DNA from: Enterovibrio qingdaonensis
Lineage (GTDB): Bacteria; Pseudomonadota; Gammaproteobacteria; Enterobacterales; Vibrionaceae
Direction: 5' to 3'
NCBI RefSeq assembly: GCF_028683135.1
Contig: NZ_JAJUBB010000006.1
Span: 186,001 to 250,000 of the forward strand
DNA length: 64,000 nucleotides
The notes under the pieces are model-generated. The model was not told the origin of the DNA and did not search any database. It saw only the letters and a program-made list of their open reading frames with translations. Below, piece after piece: positions 8,358 through 15,500 of this stretch. The position numbers and the translations under genes are program-made. Numbering within the stretch: the first letter of the stretch is position 1; every line of letters begins with the position of its first letter.

Positions 8358-9260
8358 ATGGACACTAACACGCTCATCGAAGTCACTGTATTACCTAACA
8401 ATACTCTCCAATTGGAAACACTACCGAATGTACAGATAGGCACTGACTGCCCGACCATTACGGCCAGTACCAGTGTTGAGGTTAATAGCACCTCATTTTC
8501 TATCTTCGCTCAGCAAGAGCCCGACGCGTTTATCGTTTGCAAAACCTATGACGTTGAAACGGAACGCTACTTCAAGCAAGAGGCGGTCATTTCCGCAAAG
8601 GTCCCTGTTGCCAACTTACATAGTTTTTATTTTGGCGGTCAGCCTTGGTTACTTAGCTATCACCCAGATACCGAGTATGTGCAGTTTTATCAATTTGATG
8701 CGGAGAAGGTGACGATCACTCCAATCACCGCCATTCGTTTGGGGAAAGGGTTTACCACGGTACAACCACTTTATTATCGCAACGATGTGTTCTTTGTCGC
8801 CTATAACAAAGACACGGGCGATGTGGTGAAGATGCAAATTGTTGCGCCAGCCCATTCTGCGCTATATGCGCAAACGGTGTGGTCAGCAACGTGGGCACAA
8901 GGGTGGACGCGATTTGCATTCTTTCGTCTCGGCTCGGAAAACTTCTTCATCAAGACCAACGAGAAGTACCACAAGGTCAACATCGACCATTTTATGGATA
9001 GCATTGCGCTGGGGTCGCACCCAGTATTGAACGAACCCGCACCAGAAGAAATGTTGAGCCTGTCTGACGTACAAACCTTTTATGACGTCAGCCAGAATCC
9101 GTATTTCTTTACCTATCAATCAAACGGTGCCATGACTTTCAACCGGTTTGACGGTGATTGTGAAGGCTGGCAATTGGCCCTATCTAGTCAACAAACAGCG
9201 AACACGACACTGTGCCATACCGTTCAGCTAAAAGAGTGCACACTCATTTTGATGCTTTGA
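8358..9260 (+). CDS. Hypothetical protein, propeller/lectin-like repeats
   Basis: 300 residues; AAGGAG precedes the ATG by about seven bases. Four or more segments share a pattern of two hydrophobic strands around a Gly/Asp turn and a Y-x4-T/G turn: SFYFGGQPWLLSYHPDTEY, LYYRNDVFFVAYNKDTGD, FAFFRLGSENFFIKTNEKY and TFYDVSQNPYFFTYQSNG. Together with GWTRF this recalls beta-propeller or tectonin-type lectin blades of about 47 residues. There is no signal peptide. It is the second gene in a likely operon with the 7431 and 9291 genes. Sugar or ligand binding is inference; no named family is assured. Confidence 0.6.
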   Translation: MDTNTLIEVTVLPNNTLQLETLPNVQIGTDCPTITASTSVEVNSTSFSIFAQQEPDAFIVCKTYDVETERYFKQEAVISAKVPVANLHSFYFGGQPWLLSYHPDTEYVQFYQFDAEKVTITPITAIRLGKGFTTVQPLYYRNDVFFVAYNKDTGDVVKMQIVAPAHSALYAQTVWSATWAQGWTRFAFFRLGSENFFIKTNEKYHKVNIDHFMDSIALGSHPVLNEPAPEEMLSLSDVQTFYDVSQNPYFFTYQSNGAMTFNRFDGDCEGWQLALSSQQTANTTLCHTVQLKECTLILML

Positions 9261-9290
9261 ACCGCCAAACAATGATAAGGAGATAGAATT

Positions 9291-10469
9291 GTGTCTCGTT
9301 ATACCGATATCGATAGAAATGCCCCTCAAATTCTGACCACTATTTCTAGCACGCATCCTTTACCGGTCGTTGATTGGCAGACGATTAACCAATCAGCACC
9401 TGCGCCACTTGCCATTGTGTCAGGCGAACTGCCAAAAGCCGATATGATCTTGGTGACCTGGACATCTGCTGAATGGTCAGCCCTCGATCACGTTATGCTG
9501 AATAGTGCTGATAAGCGTTACCCAGACGACACTGAGTGGCGAAACAATTGGTTTGGCTATGCTGAAAATCAGGAAATCTCGCCGTATTGCGAGTCGCCAG
9601 AAAATGCCCCTATCTTTTATTTTCAGTTGGTTGGCATCAAAGGCGCAGATCAACAACAGCAGCGGGTATTGCTCGTTAAATCTCAGGTTCACCTTGCGCA
9701 TCCTCCATGGATTTCAGGGCTGGAGGCCATGATAGATGTGTTACTTGAGCATGTTGGTGCCAAGCGCATCATGTCGACGGGAACGGCGGGCGGTGGAGCA
9801 CTGAGTGATATGCTGGGGGCGGCGATTGTCACCAACAAAGCCCGTATTTTGCTAGCGAAACCGGAAAACGAAAGCTGTGATTACAACCATCAAACCTTCA
9901 CGTGCACAAGGTGGTTCCCTTCGACGTCGTTGTACGCATCAACGCAAGGGTCATTGATGATGGCGATGGATCACGTGTGGAATGCCACCACGATCAGCGA
10001 TGCAATTTCTGAGCTCAATCAAGATCCTCAAAACGATCAAAGCGCAGATCAACCCACTTATACCTATGAGGATTTGATCAACGCACCGCTCAATCCTGCC
10101 AACCTAAAACAGGCGCAAATCAAGGTCGCCAAAGGGCAACCGCTTCTCACTACCGATTTCTATTTCATTGAAGGTGAAGAGCCGAGTGATCCCTACTGCT
10201 TTCTTGAAATGGACGATGCGGTGGTGGCGCATCAGGCAGAGAAAGCGGGTGTCGACTATGCCTTTATCCGTAACGTTTCAGACCCTATCGTGGTGACGCA
10301 TACCGCACAAGGAGAGCCGATCCCAGATGCCGTACGCGGCAATTGGTCGGGCATCATTTATAAACGCTGCGGTTTTTACAGTAGCTTCAACAGTGTCTTG
10401 ATGTGTTGGGCCGCTATTGCTGGCAACAGTGAATATGAAGGCGAAGGGGAGGGCGGAAAAAGGAAATGA
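9291..10469 (+). CDS. Nucleoside phosphorylase-fold protein (PNP/MTAN-like)
   Basis: 392 residues from a GTG with AAGGAG about seven bases before it. ADMILVTWTSAEWSAL resembles the first strand of the phosphorylase fold. STGTAGGGAL with LGAAIVTNKARI matches the glycine-rich phosphate or base site. FLEMDDAVVAHQAEKAGVDYAFIRNVSDPI-like sequence near 305-335 matches the family's ME-A motif and the catalytic SD pair, although the usual Glu-Ser/Gly is Asp-Asp here. It is longer than a normal MTA/SAH nucleosidase (about 230 aa) because of an insert between 190 and 290. Family members cleave or phosphorolyse N-glycosidic bonds of nucleosides or nucleotides. Last gene of the rightward accessory operon. 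Confidence 0.7.
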   Translation: MSRYTDIDRNAPQILTTISSTHPLPVVDWQTINQSAPAPLAIVSGELPKADMILVTWTSAEWSALDHVMLNSADKRYPDDTEWRNNWFGYAENQEISPYCESPENAPIFYFQLVGIKGADQQQQRVLLVKSQVHLAHPPWISGLEAMIDVLLEHVGAKRIMSTGTAGGGALSDMLGAAIVTNKARILLAKPENESCDYNHQTFTCTRWFPSTSLYASTQGSLMMAMDHVWNATTISDAISELNQDPQNDQSADQPTYTYEDLINAPLNPANLKQAQIKVAKGQPLLTTDFYFIEGEEPSDPYCFLEMDDAVVAHQAEKAGVDYAFIRNVSDPIVVTHTAQGEPIPDAVRGNWSGIIYKRCGFYSSFNSVLMCWAAIAGNSEYEGEGEGGKRK

Positions 10470-10512
10470 TTTCCCGTTAATTTTCGGCACTTTTCAGTAA
10501 AGAAATCAGAAA

Positions 10513-10547
10513 AAACGCGGTTTAACTCAAGAGATTAAACCGCGTTT
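10513..10547. terminator. Bidirectional intrinsic terminator
   Basis: Perfect 13-base arms AAACGCGGTTTAA and TTAAACCGCGTTT around a 9-base loop that can itself pair CTC/GAG. T-rich flanks lie on both strands. It separates the convergent phosphorylase-like and lipoprotein genes. Confidence 0.9.
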
Positions 10548-10588
10548 GCTTTATCCATTTAGACCATGTTTTCAGTTTGGGCATTGGC

Positions 10589-11032
10589 TTAAGGGTATTT
10601 AGTGAGTTTGCCAGCAATCTTGCTTGCCTTGCCCGATAACAGGCAATGTTCCGGGTTTCCTGGGATTGGGTCAGTGACGACCTTCGCGCCAGCCTTGTTT
10701 AGTCCAGCAATCGTTGAGACGCAGTACTGACTGTAGCCGCCAATCCCTGTCAGGTAACTGGCGTACGCGGCTTTGTTGCTGGTGTTGGTTGTACAGTTCA
10801 CGCTAAGCCCAGAAATGGTATTGCCGTCGCTACCAACATGAACGCCACTGCCGTTCTTAAAAGCGGTTGCTGAACATTGCCCTGCTCGCACCACCAAACC
10901 TGTTTTCAATGGCGGATTCGCCCCGAGTGCCAATTCTTGCGTATCACTTTCTTGCTTCGTACACCCAGTGAGAAGCATGGCCAACACGGGGGCAGCAAGA
11001 ATGCATTTTGTGGATAAACGATAGTGGTTCAT
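10589..11032 (-). CDS. Small lipoprotein, 147 aa
   Basis: Residues 1-23 form a lipoprotein signal with lipobox LLTG before Cys24. The mature part has five further cysteines spread through GQCSATAF, SVNCTTN, QYCVST and EHCLLSG contexts, suggesting disulfides in the periplasm or on the outer membrane. The ribosome site GGGAGGG lies inside the end of the upstream zinc-ribbon gene, one base before this start, so translation is probably coupled. Last gene of a leftward group with two DUF2589 genes. Family not recognised. Confidence 0.7.
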   Translation of the reverse strand: MNHYRLSTKCILAAPVLAMLLTGCTKQESDTQELALGANPPLKTGLVVRAGQCSATAFKNGSGVHVGSDGNTISGLSVNCTTNTSNKAAYASYLTGIGGYSQYCVSTIAGLNKAGAKVVTDPIPGNPEHCLLSGKASKIAGKLTKYP

Positions 11033-11033
11033 A

Positions 11034-11258
11034 TCACCCTCCCATCGCTTGGTTTGACGCTGCAGCGTTAGCTTGCTGGTTCAGGTGCTGAAGTTCTGCG
11101 AAACCTTCTACTGCTTTGGTTAACTGCGGTTTACTGCAAGGGGCCAAATTGAACCTTAAATTGCAGCATGGACATGAAAAGGACGTGCCTGACAGCAACA
11201 TATTGAGGTCAAAAGAGATGCTTGTTTGGCAATCAGGACACGGTAATTGGCTTTTCAT
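11034..11258 (-). CDS. Small zinc-ribbon protein, 74 aa
   Basis: The N-terminal 32 residues contain two knuckles, CPDC (7-10) and CPCC (about 29-32), 18 residues apart, the spacing of a treble or zinc ribbon. The rest (FAELQHLNQQANAAASNQ) looks helical and Gln/Ala-rich. GGGAGAG precedes the ATG. It lies between a DUF2589 gene, separated by a terminator-like hairpin, and a lipoprotein gene that starts one base after its stop. Probably an adaptor protein in the cytoplasm (inference). Confidence 0.7.
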   Translation of the reverse strand: MKSQLPCPDCQTSISFDLNMLLSGTSFSCPCCNLRFNLAPCSKPQLTKAVEGFAELQHLNQQANAAASNQAMGG

Positions 11259-11282
11259 TATTTCTCTCCCAATAAGAAAAAA

Positions 11283-11330
11283 GCCCGGCTGTTAATTAAG
11301 TAAACAACTCCGGCGGTCAAACAACCGGGC
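11283..11330 (-). terminator. Terminator-like hairpin within the DUF2589 operon
   Basis: On the minus strand GCCCGGTTGTT pairs with AACAGCCGGGC (11 pairs, one G-U) and is followed by TTTTTT. It lies between the DUF2589 gene ending at 11376 and the zinc-ribbon gene, so it probably reduces rather than abolishes downstream transcription. Confidence 0.65.
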
Positions 11331-11375
11331 AAAACAATAAGGCAACGAAATATCGTTAGAAAAAGAGGCCACTGA

Positions 11376-12068
11376 CTATGAATTTTCGGCGGCTTTTGCT
11401 GACCCTAGCGTGATTGGCGTAATGCTGTTGGTAAACGCCTGAATAATGGTGGTGACACCCTGCGGCAATGAAAGCTGCCCAGCATGGACACTGACGGTGT
11501 ACTTGGCATTGTTACTTTTCTGGTATGTCGATTTTTGTGCAGATGCTGACTGGCTGTCATGGCTGATACTGCCTTTCACTTCCACCGACCACCAACCTTC
11601 ACCCAGCTTGGCGGAAAAACTGCCTTGCTCGCTGGTTTTGCTGGACGTGGATTGAGATGATTCGTCGGAATAACTCGACTTCACTTCCATCTCGAAATCG
11701 ACCTGCACGTTATCGACACCTAGAGAGTTGAGCGGAACAATCGTCAAAAGGGGGACATCAAATTCAGTGGTAACGTTTGTGATGTTCACGTCGGGTGCTT
11801 CACCCTCTTTTGCTTCCCCTTCGGATATCACCCCACGGGTAATTTGCATCGTCACCATGATAGGCTCGAGCGTATCTTGCCCTTTGTCTTCGGAGTCTGA
11901 TTTCTTATTGAAGCAGGTATCCAACATAAATTTGGTTTGGGTAACCGCCATCATACTGTTGGCTTGTGCTGCGGCGTTTAACGGGCCCCCGATCAATGCG
12001 CGCATGGGTAGTCCCGCGAATTGTTGGGCCATTGAGACCAGTGCTGGTCCAGTGCTGACGTCTGGCAT
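11376..12068 (-). CDS. DUF2589-family protein, long form (230 aa)
   Basis: It opens PDVSTGPALVSMAQQFAGLP, an N-terminal helix typical of DUF2589 proteins. The core FDVPLLTIVPLNSLGVDNV begins the conserved beta-sandwich half, and FEMEVKSS follows. A Ser-rich region (about 130-190) may be flexible. TAGGAG precedes the ATG. It has no signal peptide. It sits 48 bases after a second, shorter DUF2589 gene, so the two may form hetero-oligomers (inference). The biochemical role of DUF2589 is not established to my knowledge. Confidence 0.8.
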   Translation of the reverse strand: MPDVSTGPALVSMAQQFAGLPMRALIGGPLNAAAQANSMMAVTQTKFMLDTCFNKKSDSEDKGQDTLEPIMVTMQITRGVISEGEAKEGEAPDVNITNVTTEFDVPLLTIVPLNSLGVDNVQVDFEMEVKSSYSDESSQSTSSKTSEQGSFSAKLGEGWWSVEVKGSISHDSQSASAQKSTYQKSNNAKYTVSVHAGQLSLPQGVTTIIQAFTNSITPITLGSAKAAENS

Positions 12069-12116
12069 GGTATTTCTCCTACTTGATGAAAAATCGCATA
12101 ATAAAGCCCGAACCCA

Positions 12117-12629
12117 TTAACCAGGGATCTGCGCTCTTAGTGCTCTGTCATAACCTTCAATTAATTTTCTGAGACCTTCAGGTGGTTCGTCGGCATTAAT
12201 TGTTATTTCCAATTCCGCCATATGATTTGGGTTTTTCCCCGATTTAAATAAACCGCTTGAATTATTTCCGGTAAATGAAACTTCAAGTGCATTACTTTCA
12301 TTTACGTTTACTTCTAAATTTGTTTTAAATTTCACTTCGCTGACTCGTGGGCTAGCGACGGGAACCAAAGTAAGTAAGGGAACATCAACGGCTAATGACT
12401 TAATGCCATCAGATGTGTCGGTCGGGTATTCAATGGTGACGTACTTAGGGCGATAAGCAGTCCGTTCAGTACCATCGGGCGTTTCCGTACCGCCAAGCAT
12501 GCCAGAGTTGCTGCTCGGAACCTCATCAAAAAAACGACTGATCAGCTCCTGGTTCTCGTTCTGCAAAGCCTGATTGGCTTGGGTCACGCTCAAATGCACG
12601 GCTGAAACCAGAGCGTCTAAATTAATCAT
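12117..12629 (-). CDS. DUF2589-family protein, short form (170 aa)
   Basis: It shares with its downstream neighbour an N-terminal helix (MINLDALVSAVHLSVTQANQ) and the core VDVPLLTLVPVASPRVSEVKF, the DUF2589 signature, followed by strands with FKTNLEVNV. AAGGGA precedes the ATG. It is the first gene of the leftward accessory operon; the AT-rich 180 bases upstream should hold its promoter. Probably a paralogue of the 230-residue protein. Function unknown. Confidence 0.78.
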   Translation of the reverse strand: MINLDALVSAVHLSVTQANQALQNENQELISRFFDEVPSSNSGMLGGTETPDGTERTAYRPKYVTIEYPTDTSDGIKSLAVDVPLLTLVPVASPRVSEVKFKTNLEVNVNESNALEVSFTGNNSSGLFKSGKNPNHMAELEITINADEPPEGLRKLIEGYDRALRAQIPG

Positions 12630-12809
12630 GACGTGTTCCCTTTGCGTTTTATTTCGATGGGTTTAGTTTTGGTTCAGAAAGGAAAGAAGACAAATCGGAT
12701 TTGGAATAGTGGATATAACAGAAGGGAAAGTTATCGGCTAAATTAATGAATTAACATGTAATCAAAAGTGGCGGAGAAATTATTTTATATTTTTCCGATA
12801 TAAATTGGC

Positions 12810-12953
12810 GTGCGCATCAAAAGGAGATATTCACTAAGAACGAGAAGAAGAACATACCGACGGCGAAGTTTTGGTTCGTTGCCCACAGTATCCTTGCTGG
12901 TGGCCATGGTTCTAGCAACGCTGGTTTGTATCACTCTCGTTTCGCAATGGTAA
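12810..12953 (+). CDS. Candidate small membrane protein, 47 aa, Arg-rich head plus one TM
   Basis: Open frame from GTG at 12810 to TAA at 12951-12953. The first 22 residues are very basic (MRIKRRYSLRTRRRTYRRR). They are followed by a hydrophobic stretch (VSLLVAMVLATLVCITLV) and then SQW. A positively charged head before one helix is what a small inner-membrane protein looks like, and it is unlikely by chance. No strong ribosome site is seen, so translation is unproven. It lies 89 bases upstream of a lipoprotein gene on the same strand. Confidence 0.4.
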   Translation: MRIKRRYSLRTRRRTYRRRSFGSLPTVSLLVAMVLATLVCITLVSQW

Positions 12954-13042
12954 TACGGCGTATGAAGGCGCGGTTAGCTCACAATAGAGAGTGACTTGGT
13001 GAGTAAATGGTAAAAGCCAAAAGAATAAGGATTGTTCTAGCG

Positions 13043-13768
13043 ATGAAACTAAAACTTACAGCTGTTTTTGGCGGGTTGCTCCTGTTGATGTCTGGGTGCG
13101 CGGTGAACTATACAACGCCAGCTGGAGGTGTAGATATTGGTGCGTTGAGCGACGATGACATTGCAACACTGATGTCGTTGGAGCCTGCTAGCGAGTTTCC
13201 TGCAGGCATTGCAGTAGTGCGGATCCAGGCCTCCGGTTACTCATCAAGAACGAATGATAGCTATGGTGGGGGCAAATTCAGTGTCGTCACTGTTCGAGAC
13301 ATTGAAGATGAAGAAGACATTAAGAACCTCATAAAACTCCCCATGGTTGCCGGAATTGCACCTTTAAATCGGGTGCTTATTCAATCAAACCTGCAATCGA
13401 TAAAAGATTTAAGACTTTCCGCCGCACGGCTAAAGGCCGATATGTTGCTGGTCTATTCTGTTGATACCAGCTTCCATGTTGAAAGCACGTCGCTTGGGCC
13501 TTTATCGGTGATCACCTTAGGCACACTACCCAACCACAAAGCGTATGTTTCAGCCACAACGTCAGGTGCACTTATCGACGTTAGAACGGGGTATGTTTAC
13601 GGTGCATCAGAAGCGACAGAGCGAGAGCAACAGCGTTCAAATGTATGGAGTACTCAAGAAGCCATCGACGCTGCGAGGATTCAAGCCGAAAGTGCGAGTT
13701 TTAAAGGGTTTATCCAAGATTTCGAAGTGATGTGGAAAAGCATTGTTGAGCAGTACATTGATGGTTAG
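13043..13768 (+). CDS. Lipoprotein, hypothetical (241 aa)
   Basis: Starting at the ATG at 13043, residues 1-18 are a lipoprotein signal with LLMSG before Cys19; AAGGA lies 11 bases upstream, and a longer frame from 13007 is possible. The mature protein has a repeated-looking alpha/beta body with LKADMLLVYSVDTSFHVES, resembling periplasmic lipoproteins that keep a conserved ALIDVRTGYVYG strand. There is no catalytic motif. Its 3' end is directly followed by the duplicated flank of a transposon. Function unknown. Confidence 0.75.
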   Translation: MKLKLTAVFGGLLLLMSGCAVNYTTPAGGVDIGALSDDDIATLMSLEPASEFPAGIAVVRIQASGYSSRTNDSYGGGKFSVVTVRDIEDEEDIKNLIKLPMVAGIAPLNRVLIQSNLQSIKDLRLSAARLKADMLLVYSVDTSFHVESTSLGPLSVITLGTLPNHKAYVSATTSGALIDVRTGYVYGASEATEREQQRSNVWSTQEAIDAARIQAESASFKGFIQDFEVMWKSIVEQYIDG

Positions 13769-13803
13769 GCCAACGCTCTAAAAAGAGAAAAGAGAAAACA
13801 GAG

Positions 13804-13959
13804 AGAAAACAGGGACAGACACTCTTAGGAAATCATAAAGCAGTCAGTTTCATCGTCTCATCGACGTGGTCTCATACCAACAAGAAAACAGGGACAGACA
13901 CTCTTAGGAAATCATAAAACAGTCAGTTTCATCGTCTCATCGACGTGGTCTCATACCAA
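13804..13959 (+). repeat. 77-base tandem duplication, left flank of the RAYT element
   Basis: Copies at 13804-13880 and 13883-13959 differ at one base (13840 G, 13919 A) and are two bases apart. Each carries CAGGGACAGACACTCTTAG, which is close to the reverse complement of TTAGGGTGTCTGTCCC found three times downstream of the transposase gene. These are therefore probably the left terminal sequences of the element. Confidence 0.85.
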
Positions 13960-14033
13960 TGAATTGAATGTGAAATGAGGCTCTGGTCTTGGTATGTTGA
14001 ATCGTATTGATAGCCAAAAAGAATACGACATCC

Positions 14034-14996
14034 GTGACTAAATCCCGCGCCTCTCTTATCAGTGTTGATGCCACACCTTACTACCATTGCGTATCGCGTT
14101 GTGTTCGTCGCTCATTTCTTTGCGGTGTTGATGAGGCCGGAGGAAAAAGTTACGAGCACCGAAGAGGGTGGATAGAGAAACGGTTATTGGCGTTAGCACA
14201 ATCATTCTGCATAGATGTGTGTGCCTACGCCATCATGAGCAATCACTATCATGTAGTGCTTCACATCAACACAGAGCAGGCAAAACTATTGTCTCCGTCA
14301 GAGATTGCAGAGCGTTGGCTGGCATTTCATCAAGGCCCTTTGCTCGTTCAACGGTGGCTGCAGGGCGACAAGCTCTCCACATCAGAAACTGAACGTTGTT
14401 TGGAAATCGTCGAAAGTTGGCGAGCACGTTTAACGTCCATCAGTTGGTTTATGCGATTGCTAAACCAACACATTGCCACCGAAGCGAATCGAGAAGACAA
14501 ATGCACGGGACACTTTTGGGAAGGACGCTTTAAGAGCCAAGCATTGCTGGATGAAAAAGCATTAGCTGCTGCGATGGCTTATGTGGATTTAAACCCTGTT
14601 CGTGCAGCGATAGCACCTACCCCCGAGCAGTCTGCCCATACATCAGTAAAAGCCCGTATAGAATCCTTGCATAAGGATGAGCCCACGGCTCCTTACTTGT
14701 TTCCTTTTTCCGGCAACCCAAGAGAAAACATGCCTGAAGGAATTCCTTTTCGGTTGATGGATTATTTAGAGTTGGTCGAGTGGACAGGGCGACAGATACG
14801 AGACGATAAACGTGGCCATATTGAAAATACCTTACCGCCATTGCTCGCACGTCTTGGATTAGAGCCTGATTGTTGGTTAAACACCTGTACGCGAATAGAG
14901 CGCGGCAATGTCGTCGGTTCTGAGTCAGCAGTTAAAGCTGCCTTGCCTCACCTTAATCGCCAAAGGGTGTCAGGACTTAGGTTACCTGACAGCTAA
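14034..14996 (+). CDS. REP-associated / IS200-like transposase (Y1_Tnp)
   Basis: 320 residues from GTG at 14034 (TTG at 14007 is the alternative; neither has a good ribosome site). ATPYYHCVSRCVRR and AYAIMSNHYHVVLH give the HUH-type metal site (HYH here). FMRLLNQHIATEANRED and GHFWEGRFKSQALLDE, then AYVDLNPVRAAIA, are hallmarks of the large RAYT group common in Vibrio and Shewanella. The catalytic Tyr is expected near LLNQHI or downstream and I cannot fix it. It would cut single strands at the palindromic flanks. The final 19 bases of this gene are duplicated at 15206. Confidence 0.85.
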   Translation: MTKSRASLISVDATPYYHCVSRCVRRSFLCGVDEAGGKSYEHRRGWIEKRLLALAQSFCIDVCAYAIMSNHYHVVLHINTEQAKLLSPSEIAERWLAFHQGPLLVQRWLQGDKLSTSETERCLEIVESWRARLTSISWFMRLLNQHIATEANREDKCTGHFWEGRFKSQALLDEKALAAAMAYVDLNPVRAAIAPTPEQSAHTSVKARIESLHKDEPTAPYLFPFSGNPRENMPEGIPFRLMDYLELVEWTGRQIRDDKRGHIENTLPPLLARLGLEPDCWLNTCTRIERGNVVGSESAVKAALPHLNRQRVSGLRLPDS

Positions 14997-15200
14997 TTCC
15001 CCCCTTTACCTACAGCCTTTTACCTATCAGATGCTCTTCTGAGTTTTCGGCTTTTCGTAAAACATCTAAAAAGACAAAAGGCTTGCTGATTGGCCGACGC
15101 GGGTAGGCATTTGCTGCTGAATTGCGCCAAAGTTGGAGGATTTACAGTGGAGGTTAAGGTGCTGAGTTGTGAATTTCTTAGGGTGTCTGTCCCAGTAGTT
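14978..15200 (+). repeat. Right-flank repeat of RAYT element, copy 1
   Basis: 223 bases covering the last 19 bases of the transposase gene and its downstream flank. It ends GGGTGTCTGTCCCAGTAGTT. It is nearly identical to 15206-15431. Confidence 0.9.
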
Positions 15201-15205
15201 TGACA

Positions 15206-15431
15206 TAGGTTACCTGACAGCTAATTCCCCCCCCCTTTACCTACAGCCTTTTACCTATCAGATGCTCTTCTGAGTTTTCGGCTTTTCGTAAAACATCTAA
15301 AAAGACAAAAGGCTTGCTGATTGGCCGACGCGGGTAGGCATTTGCTGCTGAATTGCGCCAAAGTTGGAGGTTTTACAGTGGAGGTTAAGGTGCTGAGTTG
15401 TGAATTTCTTAGGGTGTCTGTCCCAGTAGTT
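15206..15431 (+). repeat. Right-flank repeat of RAYT element, copy 2
   Basis: 226 bases. It differs from copy 1 mainly by three extra C in a poly-C run (nine against six) and one A/T change near 15371. It lies five bases after copy 1. Confidence 0.9.
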
Positions 15432-15436
15432 ACCTC

Positions 15437-15481
15437 AAGGTGCTGAGTTGTGAATTTCTTAGGGTGTCTGTCCCAGTAGTT
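15437..15481 (+). repeat. Right-flank repeat, partial copy 3
   Basis: 45 bases repeating only the terminal part (AAGGTGCTGAGTTG to CCCAGTAGTT) of the two longer copies. It is the junction with the truncated phage gene. Confidence 0.88.
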
Positions 15482-15500
15482 ACCTCTTTCAAATACCGTC

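Larger units (their letters stand above)
13804..15481 (+). mobile_element. REP-associated tyrosine transposase (RAYT) element with duplicated ends
   Basis: The unit comprises the left repeats, one Y1-type transposase gene and tandem right flanks. The left GGGACAGACACT and right GTGTCTGTCCC motifs are inverted relative to each other, as in REP/BIME pairs that these transposases act on. No target-site duplication is obvious. The right side abuts a truncated phage gene. Element limits are inferred from the repeats. Confidence 0.65.

Noticed and set aside
13804-15481. Possible CRISPR array
   Set aside because: Repeats are long (45-226 bases), few, tandem and without regular spacers; they match transposon flanks and no cas gene is near.
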